From Aliidiomarina sp047920995 (GTDB taxonomy: Bacteria; Pseudomonadota; Gammaproteobacteria; Enterobacterales; Alteromonadaceae), in assembly GCF_047920995.1 (NCBI RefSeq), contig NZ_JBLRWZ010000008.1, forward strand, positions 1 through 64,000: a DNA stretch of 64,000 bases. The letters run 5' to 3'. The notes beneath the pieces were generated by a model. That model was not told the DNA's origin. It did not search any database and was given only the letters and a program-made list of their open reading frames with translations. The translations under genes and the position numbers were made by a program. Below are positions 9,182 to 17,823 of the stretch, one piece after another (the stretch's first letter is position 1; each line of letters opens with the position of its first letter).

Positions 9182-9964
9182 ATGGCAATTAAAATTAAAA
9201 CTGCAGAAGAAATTGAAAAAATGCGCGTAGCTGGGAAGCTGGCTGCAAGCGTGTTAGAAATGATTACCCCACATGTAAAGGCAGGCATCACCACAGATGA
9301 GCTTAACACCATCTGCCATGATTATATTATTGCCCATGATGCTATTCCTGCACCGCTTAATTACCATGGTTTTCCGAAATCTATCTGCACCTCGGTAAAT
9401 CATTGCGTATGCCACGGCATCCCAAATGATAAACCATTAAAAGACGGCGATATTATTAATATCGATGTCACTGTTATAAAAAACGGCTATCACGGTGATA
9501 CCAGCAAGATGTTTGTGGTAGGTGAAGGTTCTATTCTAGCGAATCGCTTAATCAAAGTTACCCAAGAATCGCTGTATCGCGCTATCAAGTTAGTGAAGCC
9601 CGGGGTGCGTTTAGGCGATATCGGCGCAGAAATTCAAAAGTACGGAGAAAGCTTCGGCTATTCAATTGTGCGCGAGTTTTGCGGCCATGGCATCGGTAAT
9701 GAATTCCACGAAGAACCACAGGTATTGCATTACGGCCGCGCGGGTACGGGTGAAACCCTACAAGCTGGCATGTGCCTTACGATCGAGCCAATGATTAATG
9801 CTGGTAAACGCAACACCAAAATTCTTAGTGATGGCTGGACCGTACTTACCAAAGATCGTAGCTTAAGCGCGCAATGGGAACACACCTTGTTAGTTACGGA
9901 TAACGGTGTAGAAATCCTCACCTTGCGTAGCGATGAAGATATCCCGCGCGTTATTTCTCACTAA
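9182..9964 (+). CDS. map: Type I methionine aminopeptidase
   Basis: Map removes the initiator methionine from new proteins. The 260-residue protein has the pita-bread fold segments carrying the five metal ligands: the two aspartates in NIDVTVIKNGYHGDTSKMF, the histidine in EFCGHGIGNEFHEEP, and the glutamates in TIEPMI and QWEHTLLV. It is divergent from rpsB, and its stop overlaps the glnD start as TAATG, so the two are probably co-translated. Confidence 0.97.
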   Translation: MAIKIKTAEEIEKMRVAGKLAASVLEMITPHVKAGITTDELNTICHDYIIAHDAIPAPLNYHGFPKSICTSVNHCVCHGIPNDKPLKDGDIINIDVTVIKNGYHGDTSKMFVVGEGSILANRLIKVTQESLYRAIKLVKPGVRLGDIGAEIQKYGESFGYSIVREFCGHGIGNEFHEEPQVLHYGRAGTGETLQAGMCLTIEPMINAGKRNTKILSDGWTVLTKDRSLSAQWEHTLLVTDNGVEILTLRSDEDIPRVISH

Positions 9965-12603
9965 TGGATAAGCGCTCTTCTTTTGTTGCCACATGGCCCA
10001 ACGATGTAGCGCTTGTAAGTGAATGGCGCGAACAAGTTCGCGCTTACAACGAATGGTCTGGCGAGCAATTTCTTAGCGCTGATATTGAAACATTGGTTGC
10101 TGATCGCGCCCTGTTCTTTGATGAACTCCTCGCTACATTATGGCAACGGCTGCAATTTCCAGATGAAAGCTGCGCCTTGCTCGCGGTAGGTGGCTATGGC
10201 CGCGGGGCATTGCACCCTGAATCTGATATCGATCTGCTGTTTTTAGTACCAGGCCCCCTTCCTAATCGCCAACAAGAACGAATTAGCCAGTTCATTACCT
10301 TACTCTGGGATTTGCGCTTGCAAGTTGGCCATGCCGTGCGCACTGTAGCCGAGTGCATGCAACAAGCGGCTGCAGATATCAGTGTCGCCACAAGTTTAAT
10401 TGAGCATCGCTTATTAACCGGTAGCGAAACCTTGCGGCAACAGTTAGAACAGCAACTGCATTATGATTTTCCTTGGAGTAGCCGCGATTTTTACCAAGCA
10501 AAAAAACAAGAGCAAGTAGCGCGCCATCAGCAATACCATGGTACAGCCTATAATCTAGAGCCCAATATCAAATCATCTCCCGGTGGCTTGCGCGATATTC
10601 AAACCATTAGCTGGATAGCCAAACAGCATTTCAATACGCACAGTGATGAAAGCCTAGTTGAATTTAACTACATTACCGCAGAAGAATTTATTGAATTAAA
10701 AGAATGCAGCCATTTTTTATGGCGTATTCGCTTTGCCTTACATCTCACCGCAGGCAAAGCTGAAGATCGTTTACTATTCGATTACCAACCCGATGTAGCC
10801 CGGTTACTGGGTTATTTAGCGGCAGCTGATACACATCAGCAAAAAGCTAGCAAAGCTGCGGTTGAGCGCATGATGAAAGATTACTTTAAAGTGGTTTTGC
10901 GCGTGCACGAACTCAATCGCATGCTATTGCAGTTTTTTGAACAAGCCATTCTTGGGCCAATGGAATTAACCGAACCCACGCCTCTGAATGAAGAATTTGC
11001 CCTACTCAACCAGCAAATCATGGCGCGCACTGATCAGGCGTTTACAAAGCCTGCCGCGATAATGAAATTTTTCCTCGTAATTGCCAATCACCCGCAAATC
11101 ACTGGCGTACGCTCACATACCATACGGCTGCTGCGCAATGCGCGCAGAAACCTTACGAAACCTCTTTGCGAATACTCAGAATGCAGAGCTATTTTTTTAC
11201 AAATCATCGAGCATCCACGTGGGTTTGGGCTAGCCTTCGAGCTTATGCATCGTTTCGGCATTATGGCGCGCTATTTGCCCGCTTGGGATCACATTGTTGG
11301 GCAAATGCAGTTTGATTTATTTCATACTTATACGGTAGATGAGCACACCTATCGGCTCATTAACAACTTGTACAAACTCACTGATCCAGAAGATAGTGAA
11401 AGCTTTCCGCTGGCCAGCGAAATCATGCAAGAGTTGCCAGCGCCGCAATGGCTATTCCTAGCCGGAATTTTCCATGATATCGCCAAAGGCCGTGGTGGCG
11501 ATCACTCCGAACTAGGAGCACAAGATGCCCACGCCTTTGCCACCTTACACGAATTACCCGAAGCGGCCGGTGAGCTAATCGCTTGGCTGGTTGAGAAGCA
11601 TTTATTAATGTCGGTTACCGCGCAAAAGCGGGATATTTATGATCCTGAAGTAATTGCCAAATTTGCTAACGAATGCCGCACCATTGAACGCTTAAATCAT
11701 TTGTATTGCCTTACCGTTGCGGATATCCGTGCCACAAATTCCAACCTGTGGAACAACTGGAAAGCTACTTTGCTCGAAGAATTATATCGGGCAACCTACG
11801 AATCGCTACTGCAGAAAGATAAGAAAACCTTTGATGTACGCGAGCGTGTGCAGAACAATCGCCAGCTGGCTATGGGCTATCTATTAAGTGCAGGCTTTGA
11901 AGTAGATCATATTAATCAGTTGTGGGGCCGTTTTACCGCAGATTACTTTTTCCGCCACACACCTGAGCAAATCGCTTGGCACTCACAACACATTATGCAT
12001 GTGCAAGAACACCAATTACCCTTAGTGCTAATTGGTGACGAAAACAATAATGGCACCACTGAACTATTTATTTATCACCACGAAGAGAGCCATTTATTTG
12101 CCAAGGTTGCAGCGCTACTTGATAGCGAGCAACTCAGCATTCATGATGCGCAAATTTTGAATACCCGCGATGGCTATGTAATGGATACCTTTATTGTTTT
12201 GCAACGTGATGGCCATCCCCTTGCCGATGCCCAGCGCATTGAAGAAGTGCATCAGCATCTCCATGATGTGTTACGTAAACGGCGCCCAGTGCCAACTAGC
12301 CAGCGTGCCATATCGCGGCGTTTACGAAACTTTAAAGTTCGTACGCGGGTGAAGTTTGTAAACTTAAAGAACGCACGCCGCACTACGTTTGAACTCATCA
12401 CCCTCGATCGGCCTGGGCTAATTGCTAGGCTCGCCGCGGTGTTTCAGGAGCTCGACATCAACCTAATGGCGGCAAAAATCACCACTGTTGGTGAGCAGGC
12501 GGAAGATTTGTTTATTGTTGCGTCGAACAACCAAGAAGCGCTGACAGAAAGCGAGCGCGAAGCCCTAAAAAACGCTATCATTAGCGCCCTATCCGATGAA
12601 TAA
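9964..12603 (+). CDS. glnD: Bifunctional [protein-PII] uridylyltransferase / uridylyl-removing enzyme
   Basis: GlnD senses glutamine and adds or removes UMP on PII proteins, setting nitrogen control. The 879-residue protein has the expected order of domains. First is a nucleotidyltransferase domain with GGYGRGALHPESDIDLLFLV (about residues 77-96), then a helical linker. Next comes an HD hydrolase domain with FHDIAKGRGGDHSELG (about residues 502-517). Two C-terminal ACT domains (about 705-780 and 812-875) bind glutamine. All key acidic and HD residues are present. It is coupled to map. Confidence 0.97.
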   Translation: MDKRSSFVATWPNDVALVSEWREQVRAYNEWSGEQFLSADIETLVADRALFFDELLATLWQRLQFPDESCALLAVGGYGRGALHPESDIDLLFLVPGPLPNRQQERISQFITLLWDLRLQVGHAVRTVAECMQQAAADISVATSLIEHRLLTGSETLRQQLEQQLHYDFPWSSRDFYQAKKQEQVARHQQYHGTAYNLEPNIKSSPGGLRDIQTISWIAKQHFNTHSDESLVEFNYITAEEFIELKECSHFLWRIRFALHLTAGKAEDRLLFDYQPDVARLLGYLAAADTHQQKASKAAVERMMKDYFKVVLRVHELNRMLLQFFEQAILGPMELTEPTPLNEEFALLNQQIMARTDQAFTKPAAIMKFFLVIANHPQITGVRSHTIRLLRNARRNLTKPLCEYSECRAIFLQIIEHPRGFGLAFELMHRFGIMARYLPAWDHIVGQMQFDLFHTYTVDEHTYRLINNLYKLTDPEDSESFPLASEIMQELPAPQWLFLAGIFHDIAKGRGGDHSELGAQDAHAFATLHELPEAAGELIAWLVEKHLLMSVTAQKRDIYDPEVIAKFANECRTIERLNHLYCLTVADIRATNSNLWNNWKATLLEELYRATYESLLQKDKKTFDVRERVQNNRQLAMGYLLSAGFEVDHINQLWGRFTADYFFRHTPEQIAWHSQHIMHVQEHQLPLVLIGDENNNGTTELFIYHHEESHLFAKVAALLDSEQLSIHDAQILNTRDGYVMDTFIVLQRDGHPLADAQRIEEVHQHLHDVLRKRRPVPTSQRAISRRLRNFKVRTRVKFVNLKNARRTTFELITLDRPGLIARLAAVFQELDINLMAAKITTVGEQAEDLFIVASNNQEALTESEREALKNAIISALSDE

Positions 12604-12624
12604 ATTGAATGTAAAGGTATCCGC

Positions 12625-13449
12625 ATGAGTAATTTGCAAACCATCATTGAACAAGCTTTTGAAAATCGCGCTAATTTCAGCCCATCATCTGCCCCTGCCG
12701 ATGTGCGCGATGCAGTAAACCAAGTGTTAGCCGGCCTCGATAACGGTAGCTTGCGTGTTGCAGAGAAAACAAGTGGTGAGTGGGTTGTAAATGAATGGGT
12801 GAAGAAGGCAGTGCTGTTGTCATTTCGTTTAAATGACAACGTATTAATGCAAGGCGGCGAAACTCAATTCTTCGATAAAGTACCAAGCAAGTACGCAGAT
12901 TACAGCGCTGCCCAATTTGCTGCTGATGGCGTGCGTATCGTGCCACCGGCAATGGTGCGGCGCGGTGCCTACATCGGTAAGAATGTAGTGGTAATGCCTT
13001 CGTATGTGAATATTGGTGCGTACGTAGATAGCGGCACCATGGTAGATACATGGGCTACGGTGGGGTCTTGCGCGCAAATTGGTAAAAACGTACATCTTTC
13101 TGGTGGTGTTGGCATTGGCGGCGTACTAGAGCCATTGCAAGCGAACCCTACGATTATCGAAGATAACTGTTTTATCGGCGCTCGCTCTGAAGTTGTTGAA
13201 GGGGTTATCGTTGAAGAAGGTTCGGTAATTTCCATGGGGGTGTATATCAGCCAAAGCACCCGCATCTATGATCGGGAAACCGGCGAAGTGAGCTACGGCC
13301 GAATTCCTGCAGGCTCTGTGGTGGTATCAGGTTCACTGCCTGCGCAAGATGGTACGCATTCGTTGTATGCCGCAATCATTGTGAAAAAGGTAGATGCGAA
13401 AACTCGCGCTAAAGTGGGCATTAACGAACTACTTCGCTCTGCTGAGTAA
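12625..13449 (+). CDS. dapD: 2,3,4,5-tetrahydropyridine-2,6-dicarboxylate N-succinyltransferase
   Basis: DapD succinylates tetrahydrodipicolinate in the succinylase branch of lysine and meso-diaminopimelate synthesis. The 274-residue protein has an N-terminal helical domain and then a left-handed beta-helix of hexapeptide repeats from about residue 105 (RRGAYIGKNVVVMPSYVNIG). The active-site region GSCAQIGKNVHLSGGVGIGG is intact. It follows glnD by 21 bases and ends at a clear terminator. Together with lysC at 26450 it puts two steps of the lysine/DAP pathway in this window. Confidence 0.97.
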   Translation: MSNLQTIIEQAFENRANFSPSSAPADVRDAVNQVLAGLDNGSLRVAEKTSGEWVVNEWVKKAVLLSFRLNDNVLMQGGETQFFDKVPSKYADYSAAQFAADGVRIVPPAMVRRGAYIGKNVVVMPSYVNIGAYVDSGTMVDTWATVGSCAQIGKNVHLSGGVGIGGVLEPLQANPTIIEDNCFIGARSEVVEGVIVEEGSVISMGVYISQSTRIYDRETGEVSYGRIPAGSVVVSGSLPAQDGTHSLYAAIIVKKVDAKTRAKVGINELLRSAE

Positions 13450-13467
13450 TATAGTTGCTTTACAATC

Positions 13468-13499
13468 AGCGGTTCACTTTCGGTGAGCCGCTTTTTTTA
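13468..13499 (+). terminator. Rho-independent terminator of map-glnD-dapD
   Basis: AGCGGTTCAC (13468-13477) pairs with GTGAGCCGCT (13483-13492, one G-T pair) around a 5-base loop, followed by seven Ts. It works only on the plus strand. Confidence 0.9.
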
Positions 13500-13529
13500 T
13501 GGCCATAAACTAACTGCGTTAGGCTGAAA

Positions 13530-14141
13530 CTAATCGGCTCGCAGAGTTTGATAACCGCCCACAATTCGCATCGCTGTTGTAATAAAACAAAGCGCAGCAA
13601 AGCAGTACGCCAATATAGCAAAGTAATGAGGTAGCAAACAGAATAATGCGAACACGATAATGGTTTCGGTGCCTTCCGTTAGGCCACCGAGATAATACAT
13701 AGATTTACTAGGATAACGCGGATTACTGATACCACGCTTAGCTGCTAGGGTTGCGAACGCCAAAAAACTTATCCCGGTACCCACAAAGCTGAGCATGAGC
13801 ACCGCACCGGCAATAGCATTCGCCTCAGGTTGCAATAAAATAAACGCTACCACAAAGCCATTATAAAACAGGAAATCGAGCACGATATCCAAGTACGCGC
13901 CACTATCTGTGGGCTCCTGCAAGCGCGCTAACTCGCCATCAATGCCGTCGGCAAGGCGATTTAGCAACAACAGCGCCAAGGCCAACCAAAATTGGCTGAA
14001 CACCACCGCTACGCACGCCAGTACACCCACAACAAAGCCTGCCAAGGTAACATGATCCGCACGCACCTGCATTTTCACTAGCTGTTGCGCCAGCGGCAAG
14101 GTAATGCGCTTTAGTAGTGGTAATACTCGATGATCAAACAT
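13530..14141 (-). CDS. ynjF: CDP-alcohol phosphatidyltransferase family protein (YnjF-like)
   Basis: An integral membrane enzyme of the family that transfers a phosphatidyl group from CDP-diacylglycerol to an alcohol. The family active-site motif is present as DGIDGELAR...G...D...D near residues 75-98, within about six membrane segments. The acceptor alcohol cannot be told from sequence. The start chosen has AGGAG upstream and overlaps the ABC ATPase stop by 8 bases; an ATG 13 codons earlier (14180) is possible. It is last in a ynjBCD-ynjF order also known from E. coli, where its function is not established. Confidence 0.85.
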   Translation of the reverse strand: MFDHRVLPLLKRITLPLAQQLVKMQVRADHVTLAGFVVGVLACVAVVFSQFWLALALLLLNRLADGIDGELARLQEPTDSGAYLDIVLDFLFYNGFVVAFILLQPEANAIAGAVLMLSFVGTGISFLAFATLAAKRGISNPRYPSKSMYYLGGLTEGTETIIVFALFCLLPHYFAILAYCFAALCFITTAMRIVGGYQTLRAD

Positions 14142-14763
14142 GAATAATACGCGCTCCTGCTGGGCAATCACCGCTATCATGCGTTACCAATAAGCAAGGT
14201 AGTTGCGCCTGCATTAAGTGATTAAAGGTAAATGCCTTAATTTGTTCTCGTGTAACGCTATCTAAAGCAGAGAAAGGCTCATCTAATAACATCGCTCGAG
14301 GATTATTAATCAGCGCACGTGCCAATGATACACGAGCCGCTTGGCCACCACTGAGCGTATCGGGTAATTGTTTTTTTACCGCCAACAAATTAAACGCTGC
14401 TAACAGTTGTTCTGCATGTTGTACTCGCTGATGCCGGCTGCCAAAATTGCGCGGCAAGGCAAACAGTAAGTTCTCGAGCACGGTTAAATGGGGAAATAAC
14501 CACGGCTGTTGTAAGCGAATGCCAATGCGGCGCTGCTCCATAGGCAGTTGCTGAATAGGTACGCCGTGTAAAAGTATCTCACCAGTACACTGAAAATCTG
14601 CTAATGGCGCGCCAATTAGCCAGTTTAACAAAGTGCTTTTGCCACTGCCACTTGCCCCCATCAACACCACAATTTCTCCGTCCGCAATGCTTAACTGCGG
14701 CACCTCAAGCATTGGCTGCTCCGCACCTTTTAAGGTTATCACAACATTGTTTAACTGCAGCAC
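14134..14763 (-). CDS. ynjD: ABC transporter ATP-binding subunit (YnjD-like)
   Basis: The cytoplasmic ATPase of the importer formed with the neighbouring permease and binding protein. In its 209 residues are Walker A GASGSGKST (36-44), a Q-loop region (RLQQPWLFPHLT), the signature LSGGQAARVSLARAL, Walker B AMLLDEPFSALD and the switch histidine in LLVTHDSGD. It is shorter than most import ATPases (no C-terminal regulatory domain). The start is GTG, directly following the permease stop (TAAGTG). Substrate unknown. Confidence 0.9.
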   Translation of the reverse strand: MLQLNNVVITLKGAEQPMLEVPQLSIADGEIVVLMGASGSGKSTLLNWLIGAPLADFQCTGEILLHGVPIQQLPMEQRRIGIRLQQPWLFPHLTVLENLLFALPRNFGSRHQRVQHAEQLLAAFNLLAVKKQLPDTLSGGQAARVSLARALINNPRAMLLDEPFSALDSVTREQIKAFTFNHLMQAQLPCLLVTHDSGDCPAGARIIHV

Positions 14764-16458
14764 TTATGCACCTCGTATCGTGTGAACGCGATATTTATTC
14801 GCTAATATTGCCGCCACCGCAAACATTATTAACGGCCAAGCTATCTGTGCTAGGCCATAGATCGCTGCTAGCGAACGTTCAAAACCGCTGCCGTAGGCTG
14901 TAGCTTCAGTAGTTACGGTAAGAATGCGCCCTGCGCCAAAAATTAACGTGGGCAGATACTGTAAAATACTCACCGAAAAACCTACCGACCAGGCCAACAC
15001 AATCGGAGCAGCTAACATGCGCAAACGCACCTTAAACCAACGTTGTGGCGCTGAATAGCCAAACGTAGCCGCTTGCGTAAGCCACATATGAGGAAAGTTA
15101 CGATAACTTGCAGCCAAGGTAAGCCAAATATATGCAGCCGCAAACACAGTATGCGCCCACACCAGCCAGAAAGCAGGCGCTGCTAGCGTAAAAGGTGCTA
15201 CATGCATATGCCAAGCCATTAACAAAGGTAATTGCGGCACCAACAGAGGTAACAACATATAAGCATCTGCAATTCGCTTGCCGCGTTGATACTCCCACTC
15301 CAGCATTAACAGCACCAACGCCGTAGCTAAAGATGCTACCACCACGCCAATCCACAATGAATTCCATAACACTTCTTGTAAAGGCTGCCATTCCCATTGC
15401 CAGTTCGCAACACTGTAACTAGTAGGAAGCAATGCCGTATTTGGCCAAGCTGCGGTGAACGACCATACCAGTAACGCAATTGCGGTAGCAATCTGCACCA
15501 CTAAAAACGCTGTAAACGGCAATTGCGCCACGAACTTACGCAAACGCGCTATGCCCGGCCCCTGCATAAAGCTTGGTAAGGCTGCTTGGCCACTAATTTT
15601 CCTGCCGCGAGTAACTGCGAGTAATGCGCATTGGCCATGCAGCCATTCGTGCCCGCGCAATAGCAGCAACACCAGCGCACTAGCAGCAACCAATACTACA
15701 CTGCCGAGAGCGGCAAATAACTCATTTCCGGGCTGTTGATACCATTGCAATACCTGCACGGCCAATGGGCTTGGTAAATTTGGCCCCGCCACTAAGGCTA
15801 CATCCACCACCGCTAGGCCGTAAATTGCCACCACCATAATCGGCAAGCGTAGCCTACGCACAAGCTGGGGAACGATAATCCGCCAAAATGTTTGTGGTGC
15901 TCGATAACCAAAACTGGCACCTATCTGTTGCCACTCTCGCACCGGCAACTGTTGCATTACGATCAGCGCCATTAACAATAAAAACGGCAGCTCTTTTAGC
16001 CACAAGGTAACGAATAAAAATGGTAGGCTCTTATCAGTGAAAATAGCGCTCAAAAATGGGGTTAATAAAGGTATTTGTAGCTGCAAATCTAAACCTAACC
16101 ATACTCGGCTAATCCAACCGCCAGGCAGCAATAACAGGCTTAATCCTATTGCAAAAGCAACATGGGGAATGGCTAACAACGCGGCAATCCATGCAGGTGG
16201 TTTGGCCATTCTGGCAAGCAACCAAACCGCGCTATATAGCGCCAGCAAGGTAGGAACGATCGCCAAAGCAATACTGTAAACTAAACCGGTAAGTACCGAA
16301 CCTGTGCTCAGAAATAAGAGCCAATCTTGGCTGCCATGCTGAGAGAGTATCGTAATAATTAACCACAACGCAGCCACTAACGGCAGCCCGATCAGCAACA
16401 CTGCCGGCAACGCCAGCAGTGTTATAGATATTTTCGGCCACTCAAGGGTTTTACTCAT
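14764..16458 (-). CDS. ynjC: ABC transporter permease, two fused transmembrane domains (YnjC-like)
   Basis: The inner-membrane channel of the importer. The 564-residue protein contains two binding-protein-dependent permease domains in tandem, each with about six membrane helices. EAA-loop-like segments occur near GASFGYRAPQTFWRIIVPQL (about 185-204) and AATFGYSAPQRWFKVRLRML (in the C-terminal half). This fused layout resembles iron(III), thiamine and spermidine-type permeases and E. coli YnjC. It lies 20 bases after ynjB and abuts ynjD. Confidence 0.88.
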   Translation of the reverse strand: MSKTLEWPKISITLLALPAVLLIGLPLVAALWLIITILSQHGSQDWLLFLSTGSVLTGLVYSIALAIVPTLLALYSAVWLLARMAKPPAWIAALLAIPHVAFAIGLSLLLLPGGWISRVWLGLDLQLQIPLLTPFLSAIFTDKSLPFLFVTLWLKELPFLLLMALIVMQQLPVREWQQIGASFGYRAPQTFWRIIVPQLVRRLRLPIMVVAIYGLAVVDVALVAGPNLPSPLAVQVLQWYQQPGNELFAALGSVVLVAASALVLLLLRGHEWLHGQCALLAVTRGRKISGQAALPSFMQGPGIARLRKFVAQLPFTAFLVVQIATAIALLVWSFTAAWPNTALLPTSYSVANWQWEWQPLQEVLWNSLWIGVVVASLATALVLLMLEWEYQRGKRIADAYMLLPLLVPQLPLLMAWHMHVAPFTLAAPAFWLVWAHTVFAAAYIWLTLAASYRNFPHMWLTQAATFGYSAPQRWFKVRLRMLAAPIVLAWSVGFSVSILQYLPTLIFGAGRILTVTTEATAYGSGFERSLAAIYGLAQIAWPLIMFAVAAILANKYRVHTIRGA

Positions 16459-16478
16459 GGCAGTTTACTCATCGCGAT

Positions 16479-17822
16479 TTATTCATAGCGCTCACGCCAC
16501 GCCTGTTCCAATGCAGCATTCCAACTCACATGTGGTTCTTGCGCAGCAGGAAACAACAACCCTGCCGGTGAATTCCCTACCTCTGAACTCTCTACCTGTG
16601 TACTCTCTACCTGTGTACTCTCTACCTGTGAATAAGGCAACACAATAGCAGCAGGATCGCCCCATATATCTGGGTTTGCTTTGTGCCGTTGCGCAGTTTC
16701 TGAAAGTAGAAAATTCAGTGTTACTAATGCGCCCGCACGCTGTTCACTGTGCTTAGGGATAGCAAGGTAGTGGCTATTAGTAATCGCCTCTGCTCCCAAA
16801 TTTGCTGGCATGGTAACTGCTGGTATAGTACCCCGTTGAACGCCACTAGCTAACGCTCCAGGATTAAAGCTAACCGCGATATCCAATTGGCCATCAGCAA
16901 ACATCCGCATTTGCTCTGCTGCACTGTTGGGGAATGCGCGCCCTTCACGCCACAGATGGGGGTGGAGTTGATCAAGGTAATTAAACAGTGCGGCTAATAT
17001 GGGTGCATGGCGCTCAGCATTATATTCCTCGTACAATGCCTCTACCCTAACGTTGTTTTGCTCAGGGCTGTTTTCTCTGAGCTCAGGGCTGTTTTCTTTG
17101 AGCTCAGGGCTGTTAAGCGCAAGTAACAACTGCTTAAGAAACGTGGTGCCATGAAACTCTGGTGGCTTTGGATAACTCACCCGGCCGGTGTTGGTTTTTG
17201 CAAACGCCAGCAGCTGTTCAGCCGATACCCGAGCCTGCATCTCATGAACCTGCGTGCCGCCTTGAGTATCAGCCTCGGTAGCACCAAGCAATGCTGTTTG
17301 GGCACGCTCTGATAGCATCAGGTAAAACTGTGCAACTCCCCAGGGTAATTCTAAATCTTCAGTAGCAACCCCAAAATCGAACTCATATACATGTTCCGGG
17401 TTGAGTAATGCACTATTCGGAATTTGCGTTGATAAATCTGCTGTTAATAAACCGGCTTCTTTTAACGCATGGAAATTCTTGCCATTAATCCAAATCAAAT
17501 CAACGGCACTTCGGTAATCATCACCTTGGCTTGCTTGCTCGTTCAACAACAAACTCACCGATTCACTAATATCAGCAACACGCACATGGCGTAAACGCAC
17601 CCCATACTCTTCCAATAGCTCTGCAGCCGCCCAGCGCATGTATCGGTTTGCTTCTGCCGAACCACCCCAGCCATGGAAGTATACAGTTTGTCCGCGCGCC
17701 TCAGCGGTAATTTCCTGCCAGTTTTTCGCTACCGCATCCTGCTCTGCCACAGCATTAACTGCGGCAGTAGTAAAGGAAGTGCACAACATTACCAACACTA
17801 AACCATACTGAAACACTCGCAT
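16479..17822 (-). CDS. ynjB: Periplasmic substrate-binding protein (YnjB-like) with two tandem-repeat inserts
   Basis: The solute-binding component of the ynjBCD importer. The 447-residue protein begins with a signal peptide (hydrophobic LVLVMLCTSFTTAAV, cleavage near NAVA). It resembles the extracellular solute-binding family 1, with the WINGKNF and DLDIAVSFNPG-type segments; the ligand is unknown. Two low-complexity inserts stand out: NSPExxx repeated three times (residues 237-257, 21-bp units) and TQVES-type repeats near residues 396-416 (15-bp units). The start at 17822 has GAGG five bases upstream; the ATG seven codons earlier overlaps the preceding gene. Confidence 0.85.
   Translation of the reverse strand: MRVFQYGLVLVMLCTSFTTAAVNAVAEQDAVAKNWQEITAEARGQTVYFHGWGGSAEANRYMRWAAAELLEEYGVRLRHVRVADISESVSLLLNEQASQGDDYRSAVDLIWINGKNFHALKEAGLLTADLSTQIPNSALLNPEHVYEFDFGVATEDLELPWGVAQFYLMLSERAQTALLGATEADTQGGTQVHEMQARVSAEQLLAFAKTNTGRVSYPKPPEFHGTTFLKQLLLALNSPELKENSPELRENSPEQNNVRVEALYEEYNAERHAPILAALFNYLDQLHPHLWREGRAFPNSAAEQMRMFADGQLDIAVSFNPGALASGVQRGTIPAVTMPANLGAEAITNSHYLAIPKHSEQRAGALVTLNFLLSETAQRHKANPDIWGDPAAIVLPYSQVESTQVESTQVESSEVGNSPAGLLFPAAQEPHVSWNAALEQAWRERYE
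16576..16635 (-). repeat. 15-bp tandem repeat in ynjB (TQVES)
   Basis: Plus-strand unit TCTACCTGTGTACTC occurs exactly at 16591-16605 and 16606-16620, with divergent copies at 16576-16590 and 16621-16635. It encodes the pentapeptide Thr-Gln-Val-Glu-Ser on the minus strand. The period is a multiple of three, so copy-number change would preserve the reading frame. Confidence 0.9.
17052..17114 (-). repeat. 21-bp tandem repeat in ynjB (NSPExxx), three units
   Basis: Three contiguous 21-bp units on the minus strand, each starting with AACAGCCCTGAGC (cores at 17114-17102, 17093-17081 and 17072-17060), followed by variable bases. They encode NSPELKE, NSPELRE and NSPEQNN. The same core, codons and period recur at 26101-26163 in an unrelated gene. 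Confidence 0.95.
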
Positions 17823-17823
17823 C

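Noticed and set aside
16457..16648. Plus-strand open frame with repeated LPVYS-like peptides
   Set aside because: It is the complementary reading of the 15-bp repeat in ynjB, with no ribosome-binding site or conserved sequence.
17052..17114. Short regularly spaced repeats resembling a CRISPR array
   Set aside because: Units are contiguous 21-bp in-frame codon repeats without 30-40 bp spacers, inside a coding gene.
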